A stretch of 64,000 nt of DNA from Pontimicrobium sp. SW4 (lineage in GTDB: Bacteria; Bacteroidota; Bacteroidia; Flavobacteriales; Flavobacteriaceae), in the NCBI RefSeq assembly GCF_039954625.1, contig NZ_CP157199.1:310001-374000 (forward strand). The letters are read 5' to 3'. Under the pieces are notes generated by a model. That model was not told where the DNA came from, did not search any database, and worked only from the letters and a program-made list of their open reading frames with translations. The position numbers were made by a program, and so were the translations under genes. This document shows positions 34,872 to 44,172 of this stretch, in pieces. The first letter of the stretch is position 1. Each line of letters begins with the position of its first letter.

Positions 34872-35579
34872 ATGAAAAAAGTTATAGGAATTTTATTATT
34901 AGTTGTAGCATTTCAAGCTAGTGCACAAACTAATTCTGAGTTATTAAAGCATTATGAAGCTTATTATGCGCAAATGAAAAAGCAAGGAGATATGCAAGGT
35001 GTTATTAACGCATTAACTCACCTAAATGTATTATCACCTAATCAGGCAAGACTAGATACTTTAGCGGTATTGTATATGAATGGCGGCAAGCATATGCAAG
35101 CTCTAAATACCATTGGTATTGATGCAAATGCAAGCGATTCTAATATGGCTGTAGAAGTTAAAGCAGTTAGCCTTCAATCTTTAAATGAACCACAAAAAGC
35201 TTTAGTACATTTTGAGGAATTGTTCAAAAGAACACCAAATATTATGATTGCTTATGAGATGGCTGATATTAAAATTCAATTAAATAACATAGCTGGGGCT
35301 ACTGTAAATATTGAATATGGTATTTCTAATTCTAAGGATGATGAAATGCGTACGTATTATGATTCACAAACACCTTATCAAGTACCAGCAAAAGCAGCTT
35401 TTGTGTATTTAAAGGGTTTAGCAAAATATAAATTAAACCAGAGTGATTTAGATGGAGCCATAGCTTTATTAGATGAAGCTATTGCTTTAGCTCCTAATTT
35501 TAATTTGGCATTATTAAGTAAAAAAGCTTTAGAAGCAAGAAAAAACCCTCCGTCAACTCCAGCTAAAAAAGATAATTAA
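34872..35579 (+). CDS. Secreted TPR-repeat protein
   Basis: 235 residues with a signal peptide ending ASAQ. About four tetratricopeptide-like helix pairs follow (GVINALTHLNVLSPNQARLDTLAVLYMNG is cut across two; ALVHFEELFKRTPN; AIALLDEAIALAPN). The end is Pro/Lys-rich. TPR proteins hold other proteins; the partner is not known. A strong bidirectional terminator follows. Confidence 0.8.
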   Translation: MKKVIGILLLVVAFQASAQTNSELLKHYEAYYAQMKKQGDMQGVINALTHLNVLSPNQARLDTLAVLYMNGGKHMQALNTIGIDANASDSNMAVEVKAVSLQSLNEPQKALVHFEELFKRTPNIMIAYEMADIKIQLNNIAGATVNIEYGISNSKDDEMRTYYDSQTPYQVPAKAAFVYLKGLAKYKLNQSDLDGAIALLDEAIALAPNFNLALLSKKALEARKNPPSTPAKKDN

Positions 35580-35598
35580 AAGCAGCACATGTATAAAT

Positions 35599-35630
35599 AA
35601 AAAAGCAGCTCGAAAGAGCTGCTTTTTTAT
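35599..35630. terminator. Bidirectional terminator between the TPR gene and the M13 peptidase
   Basis: GCAGCTC (35605-35611), a GAAA tetraloop, and GAGCTGC (35616-35622), flanked by A6 and T6. Both convergent genes end here. Confidence 0.92.
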
Positions 35631-35648
35631 TTATATAGCTTTGGTATT

Positions 35649-37712
35649 TTACCAAATACGTACTCTTTTTTCTGGAGCTAACCACATTTTATCACCTTCT
35701 TTAATATCGAAAGCTTCATAAAAAGCATCTATATTTTTTAAAGGTTGTATAGCTCTATTTATTCCTGGAGAGTGTGGATCTGTTTTAATTTGTGTTCTTA
35801 AAGCATCTTCTCTAATTAAAGTTCTCCAAACAGTAGCCCAAGACATAAAGAAACGCTGTTCTGCAGTAAATCCGTCAATATCGTCTGGTCGACCTTCTCT
35901 TTCAAAACTAAGTTGTAAACCATCATAAGCTCCAAGTAAACCACCTAAATCTCCAATGTTTTCACCTAAGGTAAATTTACCATTAATGTAAACACTATCT
36001 AAAACTTCAATAGAACTATATTGCTCTGCTAATGCATCTCCTCTTTTTGTAAATTCTTCTAAATCTTTAGATGTCCACCAATTTTTTAAGTTTCCGTCAC
36101 CATCAAATCTAGATCCTGAATCATCAAAAGCATGAGATATTTCGTGCCCAATTACTGCACCAATACCACCATAATTAACTGCGTCATCTGCTGTATAGTT
36201 ATAGAAAGGAGGTTGTAAAATAGCTGCTGGAAAAACAATTTCGTTGTTAATTGGATTGAAATAAGCATTTACCATTTGTGGTGGCATTCCCCATTCACTT
36301 TTATCAATAGGCTCATCAATTTCAGATAAATTTTTATCCATTCCCCATTTTCCAACTGCCATCATATTTTCTGCAAAAGTGTTGCCTTCTTTTACCATTA
36401 ATTCCGAATAATCTTCCCATTCATCTGGATAAGCTATTTTAACTGTAAACTTATCTAGCTTTTCAATAGCTTTAGTTTTGGTACTATCACTCATCCAATC
36501 TAGCTTTTGGATTCTGTTTTGAAAAGCTTTTATCACATCAGCAATCATTTTTTCAGCTTTTTCTTTTGCTTCTGGCGGAAACTTAGCTTCAACATATAAT
36601 TGTCCAATAGCTTCTCCAACAGTTCCAGTTACTGTTTGTAGTGCTCTTTCTTCAGCTGGTCGCATGGCTTTAGCGCCACTTAAGGTTTTTGCATAAAAGT
36701 TCCAATTTTCTTTTTCCATATCTGTCGTTAAATACCCAGAATTAGATCTAAGCGTACTCCATGTCATTAACGTTTTTATGTCTTCAATAGATGTTGAGGT
36801 TAAGAATTCATTAAGATATTTCATGTATTTTGGCTCCTGAACGTTTACCCTTGTTATGGTTTTAGTTATTCCCATATCTGTAATAAACTTATTCCAATCT
36901 ATTACAGGTGTTAGTTCTTGTAGTTCTTCAACAGACATAGGATTAGTGATATTACGAGCATCTCTTCTAGCTACTTTATCTAATCTTGGCTCTGCTAATT
37001 TTGTTTCTAATGCTAGAATTTTTTCAGCAGCAGCTTTTGAAGTTGCTTCGTCATAATTTATAAACTGAAGCATTTTTGATACAAAATCAACATATTGAGT
37101 TCTTATTTTCTTAGAATTATCGTCGTTCTCTAAATAATAATCTCTCTGTAAACCAAGTCCTCCAGAAACTACCCATGCCATATTCATGGTGCTATTATTC
37201 ATATCTGGACCTGCACCCATTCCTGTAAATGGTGCATCAACACCAAGTGTTGTAGCAAATACAGTTTGCATATCACTAAGATTATTGATACCATTAATTG
37301 CATCAAGTAGTGGTTGGAGTGGTTTAATCCCTGCTTCATCTCTTGCAACTGTGTCGAGTTTTGTTTCAAAGATTAATAACGCTTTCTTTTGGTCTGTTCC
37401 TTCAGCATATTTACCAAGTTCTTTAGATGTTTTAATAATCTCTAATACATCTTCGTCAGTTGATTTGCTTAACACTCCAAACCCTCCCCAGCGTGTTCTG
37501 TCGTCAGGAATTACGTTAGTTTTCATCCAATTACCGTTAACGTAATTGTAAAAATCGTCTTTTGGATTTACGTCACGATCCATGTTTTCTAGAATAATAC
37601 CTGGAATTTTTTCTGCTTCAGCAGTGTCCTTGCTTGTGTCTTCTTTACAAGCCACAACCGCTAAAAAGGCAAAAAGACCTAATAGCGATACGCTTTTTGA
37701 ATTGATTTTCAT
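35649..37712 (-). CDS. M13-family (neprilysin-like) metallopeptidase lipoprotein
   Basis: 687 residues. A lipobox VVAC at about 19-22 makes it a lipoprotein. The M13 N-terminal domain (about 45-430) and catalytic domain follow. Zinc motif HEISH (HExxH) in VIGHEISHAFDD, the third ligand in ENIGDLGG, and substrate-binding NAYFNPINNEIVFPA are all present. It cleaves short peptides outside the cytoplasm, like PepO. The gene is alone on the minus strand. Confidence 0.93.
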   Translation of the reverse strand: MKINSKSVSLLGLFAFLAVVACKEDTSKDTAEAEKIPGIILENMDRDVNPKDDFYNYVNGNWMKTNVIPDDRTRWGGFGVLSKSTDEDVLEIIKTSKELGKYAEGTDQKKALLIFETKLDTVARDEAGIKPLQPLLDAINGINNLSDMQTVFATTLGVDAPFTGMGAGPDMNNSTMNMAWVVSGGLGLQRDYYLENDDNSKKIRTQYVDFVSKMLQFINYDEATSKAAAEKILALETKLAEPRLDKVARRDARNITNPMSVEELQELTPVIDWNKFITDMGITKTITRVNVQEPKYMKYLNEFLTSTSIEDIKTLMTWSTLRSNSGYLTTDMEKENWNFYAKTLSGAKAMRPAEERALQTVTGTVGEAIGQLYVEAKFPPEAKEKAEKMIADVIKAFQNRIQKLDWMSDSTKTKAIEKLDKFTVKIAYPDEWEDYSELMVKEGNTFAENMMAVGKWGMDKNLSEIDEPIDKSEWGMPPQMVNAYFNPINNEIVFPAAILQPPFYNYTADDAVNYGGIGAVIGHEISHAFDDSGSRFDGDGNLKNWWTSKDLEEFTKRGDALAEQYSSIEVLDSVYINGKFTLGENIGDLGGLLGAYDGLQLSFEREGRPDDIDGFTAEQRFFMSWATVWRTLIREDALRTQIKTDPHSPGINRAIQPLKNIDAFYEAFDIKEGDKMWLAPEKRVRIW

Positions 37713-37854
37713 TTTGTATAGTATTTATTTAGTGTACAATTTACTTATTATTTAGAAGTCTAAAAACTTTTTTTGTTACAGGTTAATAAGGATTTTACCT
37801 AAAACAGAATAAATATTAACGTTTTTGTAGATTTAAATTAGAAAAAAAAACAGT

Positions 37855-38391
37855 CTAAGGCTTAATAATGTTTTGAGATTTTTTTTCAAGTACTTTATTT
37901 ACTTGATAAACAACATTGTTGTGCGCTAAAAGAAGATTTTCAATGTCCTTAATAACAGCTTCTTTTGTTGAGCTTTGTAGGTTTATAGTTTCATCAAATT
38001 TATACATGGCAGTTTCTAAAACCGAAAGGCGTACAATAATTGATGAACTATTTAAATTTTCTGGAATTTGATTTTTTAAATCAGTAATAAATCCTTGAAG
38101 TATAGTTTTGTCGTCTTTGAAAAAAGATAAAATCCCATTTTTTAAGTTTTCAATTTGAATCTCTAAGTCTTTAAATTTCGACCAATTTGTAACTTCTTTT
38201 TTTGCAAGATCACTAAGGACGTATTCTGTAAACTTAATATTCTTTATGTCTTGAGCTGTGATTTTGGTAAACTCAGTAGTTGTTTCTTGTTCTGTTTCTA
38301 ATGAGGAGTCTTCAGTATTTTTACATTGGATGTTAAAAAGCAGTATTCCTAGCAAAGCGAAACGAAAAAAAACCAGATGTAATTTAGACAT
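37855..38391 (-). CDS. Lipoprotein of unknown function
   Basis: 178 residues from ATG 38391; a start 7 codons upstream is also open. Lipobox LLFNIQC gives a lipidated Cys. The mature part is helical and highly charged with heptad-like Leu/Ile (EIQIENLKNGILSFFKDD). I do not recognise a family. It is divergent from the threonine dehydrogenase gene. Confidence 0.65.
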   Translation of the reverse strand: MSKLHLVFFRFALLGILLFNIQCKNTEDSSLETEQETTTEFTKITAQDIKNIKFTEYVLSDLAKKEVTNWSKFKDLEIQIENLKNGILSFFKDDKTILQGFITDLKNQIPENLNSSSIIVRLSVLETAMYKFDETINLQSSTKEAVIKDIENLLLAHNNVVYQVNKVLEKKSQNIIKP

Positions 38392-38511
38392 AAAAATAAA
38401 ACTTATAATCATACAAATATATTGCTAAAGCGGCATTGTAAAAAGTTTTATATGTTATTTTCATACAATGCTTAAAATCTTATTATTTTTGAAAACGAAT
38501 AAAGTTAAAGA

Positions 38512-39465
38512 ATGGTATCGAAAATTTTAATTATTGGAGCATGTGGTCAAATAGGTTCTGAATTGACTAATAAATTAAGAGCAGAATTAGGTCCCGAAAA
38601 TGTAATTGCAAGTGATATAAGAGAAAGTAACTTGGAGCTTGTTAAATCAGGACCATTTGAAATTATTGATGCTAAAAGCTTGAAACAAATTAAAGACTGT
38701 ATTAAAAAGTACAATATTGATACTGTTTATTTAATGGCTGCTCTATTAAGTGCTACAGGTGAAAAATTTCCTCAAAAAGCATGGGATTTAAATATGTCGT
38801 CTTTATTGAATGTACTTAATTTAGCAAAAGATAAGGTTATAAGCAAAGTGTTTTGGCCATCTAGTATTGCTGTGTTTGGACCTTCCACACCAAAAACAAA
38901 TACACCGCAACGAACCATTATGGAGCCTACAACTGTATATGGTATTACTAAGCAAGTTGGCGAGCGTTGGTGTGAGTATTATTTTAATAATTACGGAGTG
39001 GATGTAAGAAGTATTAGATACCCTGGAATTATTAGTTGGAAGACCCTTCCAGGAGGTGGTACAACCGATTATGCCATTGATATTTTTCATAAAGCTATAA
39101 ATGTTGGACATTATGATTGTTTTTTAACTGAAGATACAGAATTGCCAATGATGTATATGGATGATGCTGTAAAGGCTACTTTAGATATTATGAGTGCTAA
39201 CACTAATGATGTAAAAATTAGGTCATCATACAATTTGTCTGCTATTAGTTTTACACCAAAGCAATTAGCTTTGAAAATTGTTAAGCAATTACCTGAATTT
39301 ACTATAAGCTATAAACCAGACTTTAGACAGAAAATAGCAAATTCATGGCCAAATTCTATTGATGATAGTTCTGCAAGAGAAGATTGGAATTGGAATCATT
39401 CGTATGACTTAGAAGCAATTACTAATGAAATGTTACTTCAATTAGGTGAAAAAGCAATCTCTTAG
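38512..39465 (+). CDS. tdh: L-threonine 3-dehydrogenase, SDR (epimerase-like) type
   Basis: 317 residues. Rossmann motif GACGQIGSEL at 9-18 and the catalytic Y143-x3-K147 (VYGITK) with Ser in PSSIAVFG. The whole layout, including CGQIG, MYMDDAVKATLDIM and IADSWP-like IANSWPNSIDDS, matches the UDP-galactose-epimerase-like threonine dehydrogenase first described in Flavobacterium frigidimaris. It oxidises threonine to 2-amino-3-ketobutyrate with NAD. A TATTTTTG -7 element is at 38484-38491. The 3' end overlaps the convergent peptidase by 4 bp. Confidence 0.9.
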   Translation: MVSKILIIGACGQIGSELTNKLRAELGPENVIASDIRESNLELVKSGPFEIIDAKSLKQIKDCIKKYNIDTVYLMAALLSATGEKFPQKAWDLNMSSLLNVLNLAKDKVISKVFWPSSIAVFGPSTPKTNTPQRTIMEPTTVYGITKQVGERWCEYYFNNYGVDVRSIRYPGIISWKTLPGGGTTDYAIDIFHKAINVGHYDCFLTEDTELPMMYMDDAVKATLDIMSANTNDVKIRSSYNLSAISFTPKQLALKIVKQLPEFTISYKPDFRQKIANSWPNSIDDSSAREDWNWNHSYDLEAITNEMLLQLGEKAIS

Positions 39466-40922
39466 TTTTTTTTAAGAGGCAGCAATTCCGCTGGTCTAAA
39501 CTCGGTTAAACCTTTTTCTTTTATTGTTTTTTCTACATCACTAATTTTTGTTGGTACAAAAGCGCTTAAATTTTCAACACCAGTTTCTGTGACTACTGCT
39601 ACATCTTCTATACGAATATATAAACGTTCCTCTGGAATCCAAATCATTGGATCTATTGTGAAAACCATTCCTGGTTGTAATTTTACATTCCCTCTAACTC
39701 TTCCAACGTCATGAACTGCCATACCAACAGGATGTTGAAAGTGGCCTCTAAACTTTATACCATTTTCTACAGCTTTTAAATGAGCAGATTTTACAAATGT
39801 TTTTCCAACTAGGTATTGTTTCATATCTGCTGCAGCTTTATCCATAACTTCATTGGCTGTTGTTCCAGGTTTTATGTATCTAAATAATGCTTTACTGTAA
39901 GCAAGAATGTACTCATATAATACTGTTTGTTCTTTATTGAACTTTCCATTTACTGGCCAAATTCGTGTCACATCACTCGTGTAGTTATGATAATCTGGAG
40001 CATAATCCATAAGTACTAAGTCACCATCATTTAACACATCAGTTTTTCTAAAATAGTGCCCCATAAATGCATTGGTGCCACCTCCAATTATTGCAGGATA
40101 ACCATCACCTTGCGAACCATGTTGATAAAAAACATATTTAGCAGCTGCATCTAATTGATACTCATACACACCAGGTTTGGTTGATCGCATTGCTTCCACT
40201 ATCGCAAGACCAGCAATTTCTGTAGCTTTTCTTATAACTTCAATTTCTTCTTTGCTTTTTATTAAACGCATGGAATCTAAAAGAGGGGATAAATCTTTAA
40301 TTTCAAATTCTGGAAATCGTTCATTTATTAGCTTAATAAAACGCGCTTCTCTCGTCGTTTGTGAATCCCAAGGATCGGCTGCTGCACGAGCATGACCATG
40401 CAATATTTCGTCACGACTATCATTTCCAGTTTCTATTGGACTAAAAGGAGTATATAATATTGGGGTACTTCCTTTTATAAGTCCAGTGCCAACGAGATCA
40501 TTTCCAAGAAATTCTAACGGACGTACACGATTTACACCTGTTAATTCTATTATTAAATTCGCATCTTCTGCTGATAAAATTTTACCTTGACTTCTTTCTC
40601 TACTTTCTTCTCTGTGAGGTAAATAAAGAGTGGTGCTTTTATTTTTTCCATTTAATAATAAATAAGCATGTCCTTCTTCTAGTCCACTTAAATAATAAAA
40701 GGTATTTGATTGCCTAAAAACTTTAAAACCTGCTACACTAGGCGCACTTTGTATGAGTGCAATAGCATTGTTCCCTATTTCATCAAATATTTTACCTCTT
40801 CGAGTTTCAAATTCTTCAATCGAGAAATCTGTTTGATAATAGTGCTTTTCTTGAGCGATTAAAATAGATTGACCTAAAAATAAAAGTATGAATGCTAGAG
40901 ATTGTGTCTTTTTGGAATTCAT
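39462..40922 (-). CDS. Secreted aminopeptidase P (M24B)
   Basis: 486 residues with a signal peptide ending ILIAQ. An N-terminal AMP_N domain (about 35-165) precedes the pita-bread peptidase fold. Metal ligands seen: Asp in LMDYAPDY, Asp in TSDVTR, His in HPVGMAVHD and Glu in IRIEDVAV. The fourth ligand, normally Glu in TIEP, is Asp here (FTIDPMIW), an odd change. It should remove N-terminal residues before proline in the periplasm. Confidence 0.87.
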   Translation of the reverse strand: MNSKKTQSLAFILLFLGQSILIAQEKHYYQTDFSIEEFETRRGKIFDEIGNNAIALIQSAPSVAGFKVFRQSNTFYYLSGLEEGHAYLLLNGKNKSTTLYLPHREESRERSQGKILSAEDANLIIELTGVNRVRPLEFLGNDLVGTGLIKGSTPILYTPFSPIETGNDSRDEILHGHARAAADPWDSQTTREARFIKLINERFPEFEIKDLSPLLDSMRLIKSKEEIEVIRKATEIAGLAIVEAMRSTKPGVYEYQLDAAAKYVFYQHGSQGDGYPAIIGGGTNAFMGHYFRKTDVLNDGDLVLMDYAPDYHNYTSDVTRIWPVNGKFNKEQTVLYEYILAYSKALFRYIKPGTTANEVMDKAAADMKQYLVGKTFVKSAHLKAVENGIKFRGHFQHPVGMAVHDVGRVRGNVKLQPGMVFTIDPMIWIPEERLYIRIEDVAVVTETGVENLSAFVPTKISDVEKTIKEKGLTEFRPAELLPLKKN

Positions 40923-41076
40923 GATGAATATTATTTTAGTTGATTAAAGAGTTGATGCTATTGTTATCTAGATAGGTAACAATTTAAGAATATTTTTACC
41001 AAGCTTAACACAGATATTACCCTAATATGAAATCCAGAAAGAAATTTAATGTATAAAAAAGTAAAGAAGTTTAAAC

Positions 41077-41113
41077 AAAAAAACCTCGAAAATTTATTGT
41101 TTTCAAGGTTTTT
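41077..41113 (-). terminator. Terminator reading leftward from the tRNA-like remnant
   Basis: On the minus strand AAAACCTTGAAAA pairs with TTTTCGAGGTTTT (one A-C mismatch) followed by a T7 run. It would end transcription coming from the remnant at 41116-41155. Confidence 0.6.
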
Positions 41114-41115
41114 AA

Positions 41116-41155
41116 GTGGAGTCAACGGGACAAAAGTCGAACTATTTTGATGAGG
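41116..41155 (-). pseudogene. Degenerate tRNA 3' end (possible integration scar)
   Basis: Read on the minus strand, TTCGACTTTTGTCCCGTTGACTCC looks like the T-loop (TTCGA), T-stem and acceptor 3' strand of a tRNA with about 6 extra bases inserted. No matching 5' half is found upstream. A terminator lies directly after it in the same direction, as for a true tRNA gene. This may be the scar of an old integration event. Confidence 0.35.
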
Positions 41156-41477
41156 ATTTGAATAGAATTAATAATTGATTAAGTATCAATGTGCAATATA
41201 ATTAGTTAGTCTATTGTACATAATACTACATTATAGCTATCAAATAGATAAACGACTCTTATTACTAAACAATACATTTGCAATATAATGTATCGCGTTA
41301 TGTAACTTGAGCTTTGGTTAAAAGTGAATTTTTTTACTAAAGGTTCTTAAAAAAATTACCCTATAAGTTTCCTTTAAGATGTTAATGGAACACTTTTTTT
41401 ACGAAAGGATGAGGAGTGAAGGAAAATGTGTGTGGAATACTCTTTCACTTAAGACAAAGGAGCATCTACAAAATATT

Positions 41478-41485
41478 TATATTTG
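41478..41485 (+). promoter_or_regulatory. -7 element of the AraC-type gene
   Basis: TATATTTG, a full TAnnTTTG match, 15 bp before the ATG. It contains the TTG of the longer alternative frame and thus speaks against that start. Confidence 0.5.
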
Positions 41486-41500
41486 CTAAAAAAGAGTTTT

Positions 41501-42559
41501 ATGCAAATTTTCTTATTTTTTCAAGCACTATTAACATTATTTATTGCTGGGGGTATATTTTTTAAAGAAAATAGCTATAAAAATAAAACGCTCTCTTTAT
41601 ACTTTTTACTTCTGTCATTTGAAATATTATATTTTTTATATGGTACGAGCGAAATAGGTAAATTATATCCAGAATTTTATGGTCGTCTTTTTTATTTTTC
41701 AATAGGTGTTTTATATGGTCCACTATTATATTTTCATTTTAAATCTATAATTGGGCAAAAGCAACAATTTATTTTAAAAGACCTTTGGCATTTATTACCA
41801 TTACTTGTTCTTAATGTATTTATGTTTGATGTCATTACTCTCTCTAATGAAGAGCGAATAGCCTATATTGAAAATATCGATAATTTTAACAACTGTATAA
41901 TCTATCTAAATTATTTTAGAGATTTACACCAAATTATTTACGCTTTTTTGTTATTTAGAATCGTTTGGTTATTTAAAGATCGTATAAATGTTAATGAGAA
42001 ATTTCATTTAGGAGGCATATCAATTATGTATATAATTACAACGGTTCTTATTACCTCATTAACATTTTTCGCAAATTCTTTCAGAGATTTTTCCTTGTAT
42101 TATATTATTTCTATCAGTTTTGTCTGTGTTTTAGGATATGTTTTGTTTAAAGACCCAAACTTTTTCAAAGCAATTAAAGAGAAGTATAAAGGGGCAAGAC
42201 TTAACATTGAAGAGATGAAAACTATTCAATCAAAAATTAAAAATGAGCTTATCAGAGAAAAAATATTTTTAAATAATAATCTGACGCTTGACGAACTCTC
42301 TTTAAAACTAAAAGTAAAGCCACATCATATTTCTCAGACCTTATCTGAATTGGTAAAAGAAAATTTCAATGACTACATTAACAAGCATAGAGTTGAGCAC
42401 TCTAAAAGTCTATTAATTAATCCTTCTCATTCAAATTACAAAATTGAGGCTATCGCTTTTGATAGTGGTTTTAATAATAAAGTTACTTTTTATAAGGCTT
42501 TTTCAAAGTTTGCAGATACTACGCCATCAAAATTCCGAAAGGCAAGAAGTAAAAAGTAA
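41501..42559 (+). CDS. Membrane-bound AraC-family regulator
   Basis: 352 residues from ATG 41501; the frame extends to TTG 41483, which lies inside the -7 promoter element. The N-terminal 230 residues hold seven predicted membrane helices, and the C-terminal 100 residues form the AraC double helix-turn-helix (LTLDELSLKLKVKPHHISQTLSE and IEAIAFDSGFNNKVTFYKAFSKF). This 7TM-AraC layout is frequent in Bacteroidota and may sense a membrane or extracellular signal. As first gene of the island it may control the genes after it. Confidence 0.87.
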   Translation: MQIFLFFQALLTLFIAGGIFFKENSYKNKTLSLYFLLLSFEILYFLYGTSEIGKLYPEFYGRLFYFSIGVLYGPLLYFHFKSIIGQKQQFILKDLWHLLPLLVLNVFMFDVITLSNEERIAYIENIDNFNNCIIYLNYFRDLHQIIYAFLLFRIVWLFKDRINVNEKFHLGGISIMYIITTVLITSLTFFANSFRDFSLYYIISISFVCVLGYVLFKDPNFFKAIKEKYKGARLNIEEMKTIQSKIKNELIREKIFLNNNLTLDELSLKLKVKPHHISQTLSELVKENFNDYINKHRVEHSKSLLINPSHSNYKIEAIAFDSGFNNKVTFYKAFSKFADTTPSKFRKARSKK

Positions 42560-42645
42560 ATAATAATTTTTATTAACGTTTTACTAATTACTTCTGACGA
42601 TTTATTAAGCAAAAAAGCGAAGTTTTGCTGTATAAATTATTAAAC

Positions 42646-44163
42646 ATGAAATTAATAAATAGCATTATTATTTGTCTAGTATTTATAATTCAAGTTAATG
42701 GGCAAACTACAGAAGAGGGTTTAAATCAATTTGATTCAGAAGGAAAAACAAGACTTATAAAAGCCGTTTCGAATAAAGAATTTGATAAAGTAAAAACACT
42801 TTTACAGAAAGGAGCTGACGTAAATCTTGCCGAAAAAGATGGCCTCAAAGGCACAGCTTTAATGTATGCTGTTTCTACTGGAGATAAACTATTGTGTCAA
42901 CTGCTGCTTGAGCATGACGCAAATATCAACCAATTGGATGTGAATAAAGATCATGCTTTAAATTGGGCAACATTTTATGGCTATGTTGATATTATGAGCT
43001 TACTTATTAAAGAAGGCACTAATCTCAGTCTTAAAAGTAAGCATGGGACAGCTGTAGATGTAGCTTTAAGATTATGGCATCACGATTCAGTTGCCAATAT
43101 ATTTAGGTCAACTTCATTGGCACAATTGATAACAAAAGATGAAAATAAATTTTTAAAAGCAATAAAATCAGAAAACTATAATGTCTTTAAAAAACTATTA
43201 GAAAAAGGTGTTTCCCCCAACTTAAAAGATGGAATTGGAATCCCAATTATGCAACTAGCATCACAGAAAGGTGATAAAAAGATGATTGAATTTTTGGTTG
43301 GTTACGGTGCAGATGTAAACATTCTTAACAGAGTTGGGCAAACACCTCTTACTTGGGCATCTCGTTTTAAACATTTAGAAGTTGTTAAATATTTATTAGA
43401 GTCAGGAGCAGATTCTAATAAAACTGACCATAAGTATCAACTTACATCATTGATTGGGGCAGCTATTGGCGGAGATGTTTCTATTGGTAAATTGCTTATT
43501 AATAGCAAAGCTCAAATAAATCATAAAGATGTTATAAACAATGCTTCTCCGTTGCATTGGGCTATTTTTTACGGCAATACAGATTTTGCCGAATTTCTAA
43601 TTAATAATGGAGCTAATTATCATGAAAAAGCATTGGAAGAAAATATGTACTCTGCCTATGATATGGTTAAGAATTACAAAAATGAAAAGCTTATAAGGCT
43701 AATAGAGGAAAAAGATTTACAAAAAGAAAAAGCAAAGCTTTTAGGTTCATGGAAAGTAAAAGAAATTCATTATCAATATTCAGACACGACATACATAATG
43801 AAAACAAAAGATTATGGACGCTTTATCTTTTCTAAAAACAGCTATGCGTTAATGTACAACCCTAGAATGCAAAAACGTGTCCCTTTTAAAAATTTATCTA
43901 AACCAGATCAGGATGAAATAAACAATGCTTTTGGTAGCATTGTATTTAACACAGGAAGTTACTCCATTAATAACCATGTAATCGAAACTCAAGCAGATAT
44001 AGCTAAAGTACCTGGTTTTGAGGGAGGGAAACAGTTCTATAAGTTGCATTTTAATTTAGAGGAAGAATTGGAGCTTATTATGTTTGATGAAACCTATCCA
44101 AATGGAAATAAGCCAGAATGGTTTGAGAAATTAAAAGTAAAATTCATATTAATAAAAGAGTAA
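42646..44163 (+). CDS. Secreted ankyrin-repeat protein with lipocalin-like C-terminal domain
   Basis: 505 residues from ATG 42646 (a TTG seven codons earlier is in frame). Signal peptide ends QVNGQ. About eight ankyrin repeats (residues 30-350) show TRLIKAVSNKEFDKVKTLL, TPLTWASRFKHLEVVKYLL and SPLHWAIFYGNTDFAEFLI type units. The last 135 residues start LLGSWKVKEIHY and contain YGRFIFSKNSYALMYNP, the signature of lipocalin-like domains of Bacteroidota. This pairing is unusual. Probably a periplasmic binding protein. Confidence 0.82.
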   Translation: MKLINSIIICLVFIIQVNGQTTEEGLNQFDSEGKTRLIKAVSNKEFDKVKTLLQKGADVNLAEKDGLKGTALMYAVSTGDKLLCQLLLEHDANINQLDVNKDHALNWATFYGYVDIMSLLIKEGTNLSLKSKHGTAVDVALRLWHHDSVANIFRSTSLAQLITKDENKFLKAIKSENYNVFKKLLEKGVSPNLKDGIGIPIMQLASQKGDKKMIEFLVGYGADVNILNRVGQTPLTWASRFKHLEVVKYLLESGADSNKTDHKYQLTSLIGAAIGGDVSIGKLLINSKAQINHKDVINNASPLHWAIFYGNTDFAEFLINNGANYHEKALEENMYSAYDMVKNYKNEKLIRLIEEKDLQKEKAKLLGSWKVKEIHYQYSDTTYIMKTKDYGRFIFSKNSYALMYNPRMQKRVPFKNLSKPDQDEINNAFGSIVFNTGSYSINNHVIETQADIAKVPGFEGGKQFYKLHFNLEEELELIMFDETYPNGNKPEWFEKLKVKFILIKE

Positions 44164-44172
44164 AATTGAATT

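Larger units (their letters stand above)
40923..41500. other. 578-bp intergenic region at the left edge of the accessory island
   Basis: No gene that I can support. It holds a minus-strand terminator (41077-41113), a tRNA-like 3' remnant (41116-41155), an inverted repeat ATACAT/ATGTAT (41272-41293) that overlaps a TACATTTG -7-like element (41273-41280), and the -7 element of the AraC-type gene (41478-41485). A 33-residue frame from 41049 runs through the remnant and is judged chance. Confidence 0.5.

Noticed and set aside
36856..37545. Plus-strand frames inside the M13 peptidase gene
   Set aside because: They are antisense shadows of a well-conserved metallopeptidase and rich in Ser and Ile as expected of reverse frames.
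41049..41150. 33-residue frame ending LSGVNGTKVELF
   Set aside because: It runs through a terminator and a tRNA-like fragment on the opposite strand and has no protein-like character. Such tails arise when tRNA ends are translated.
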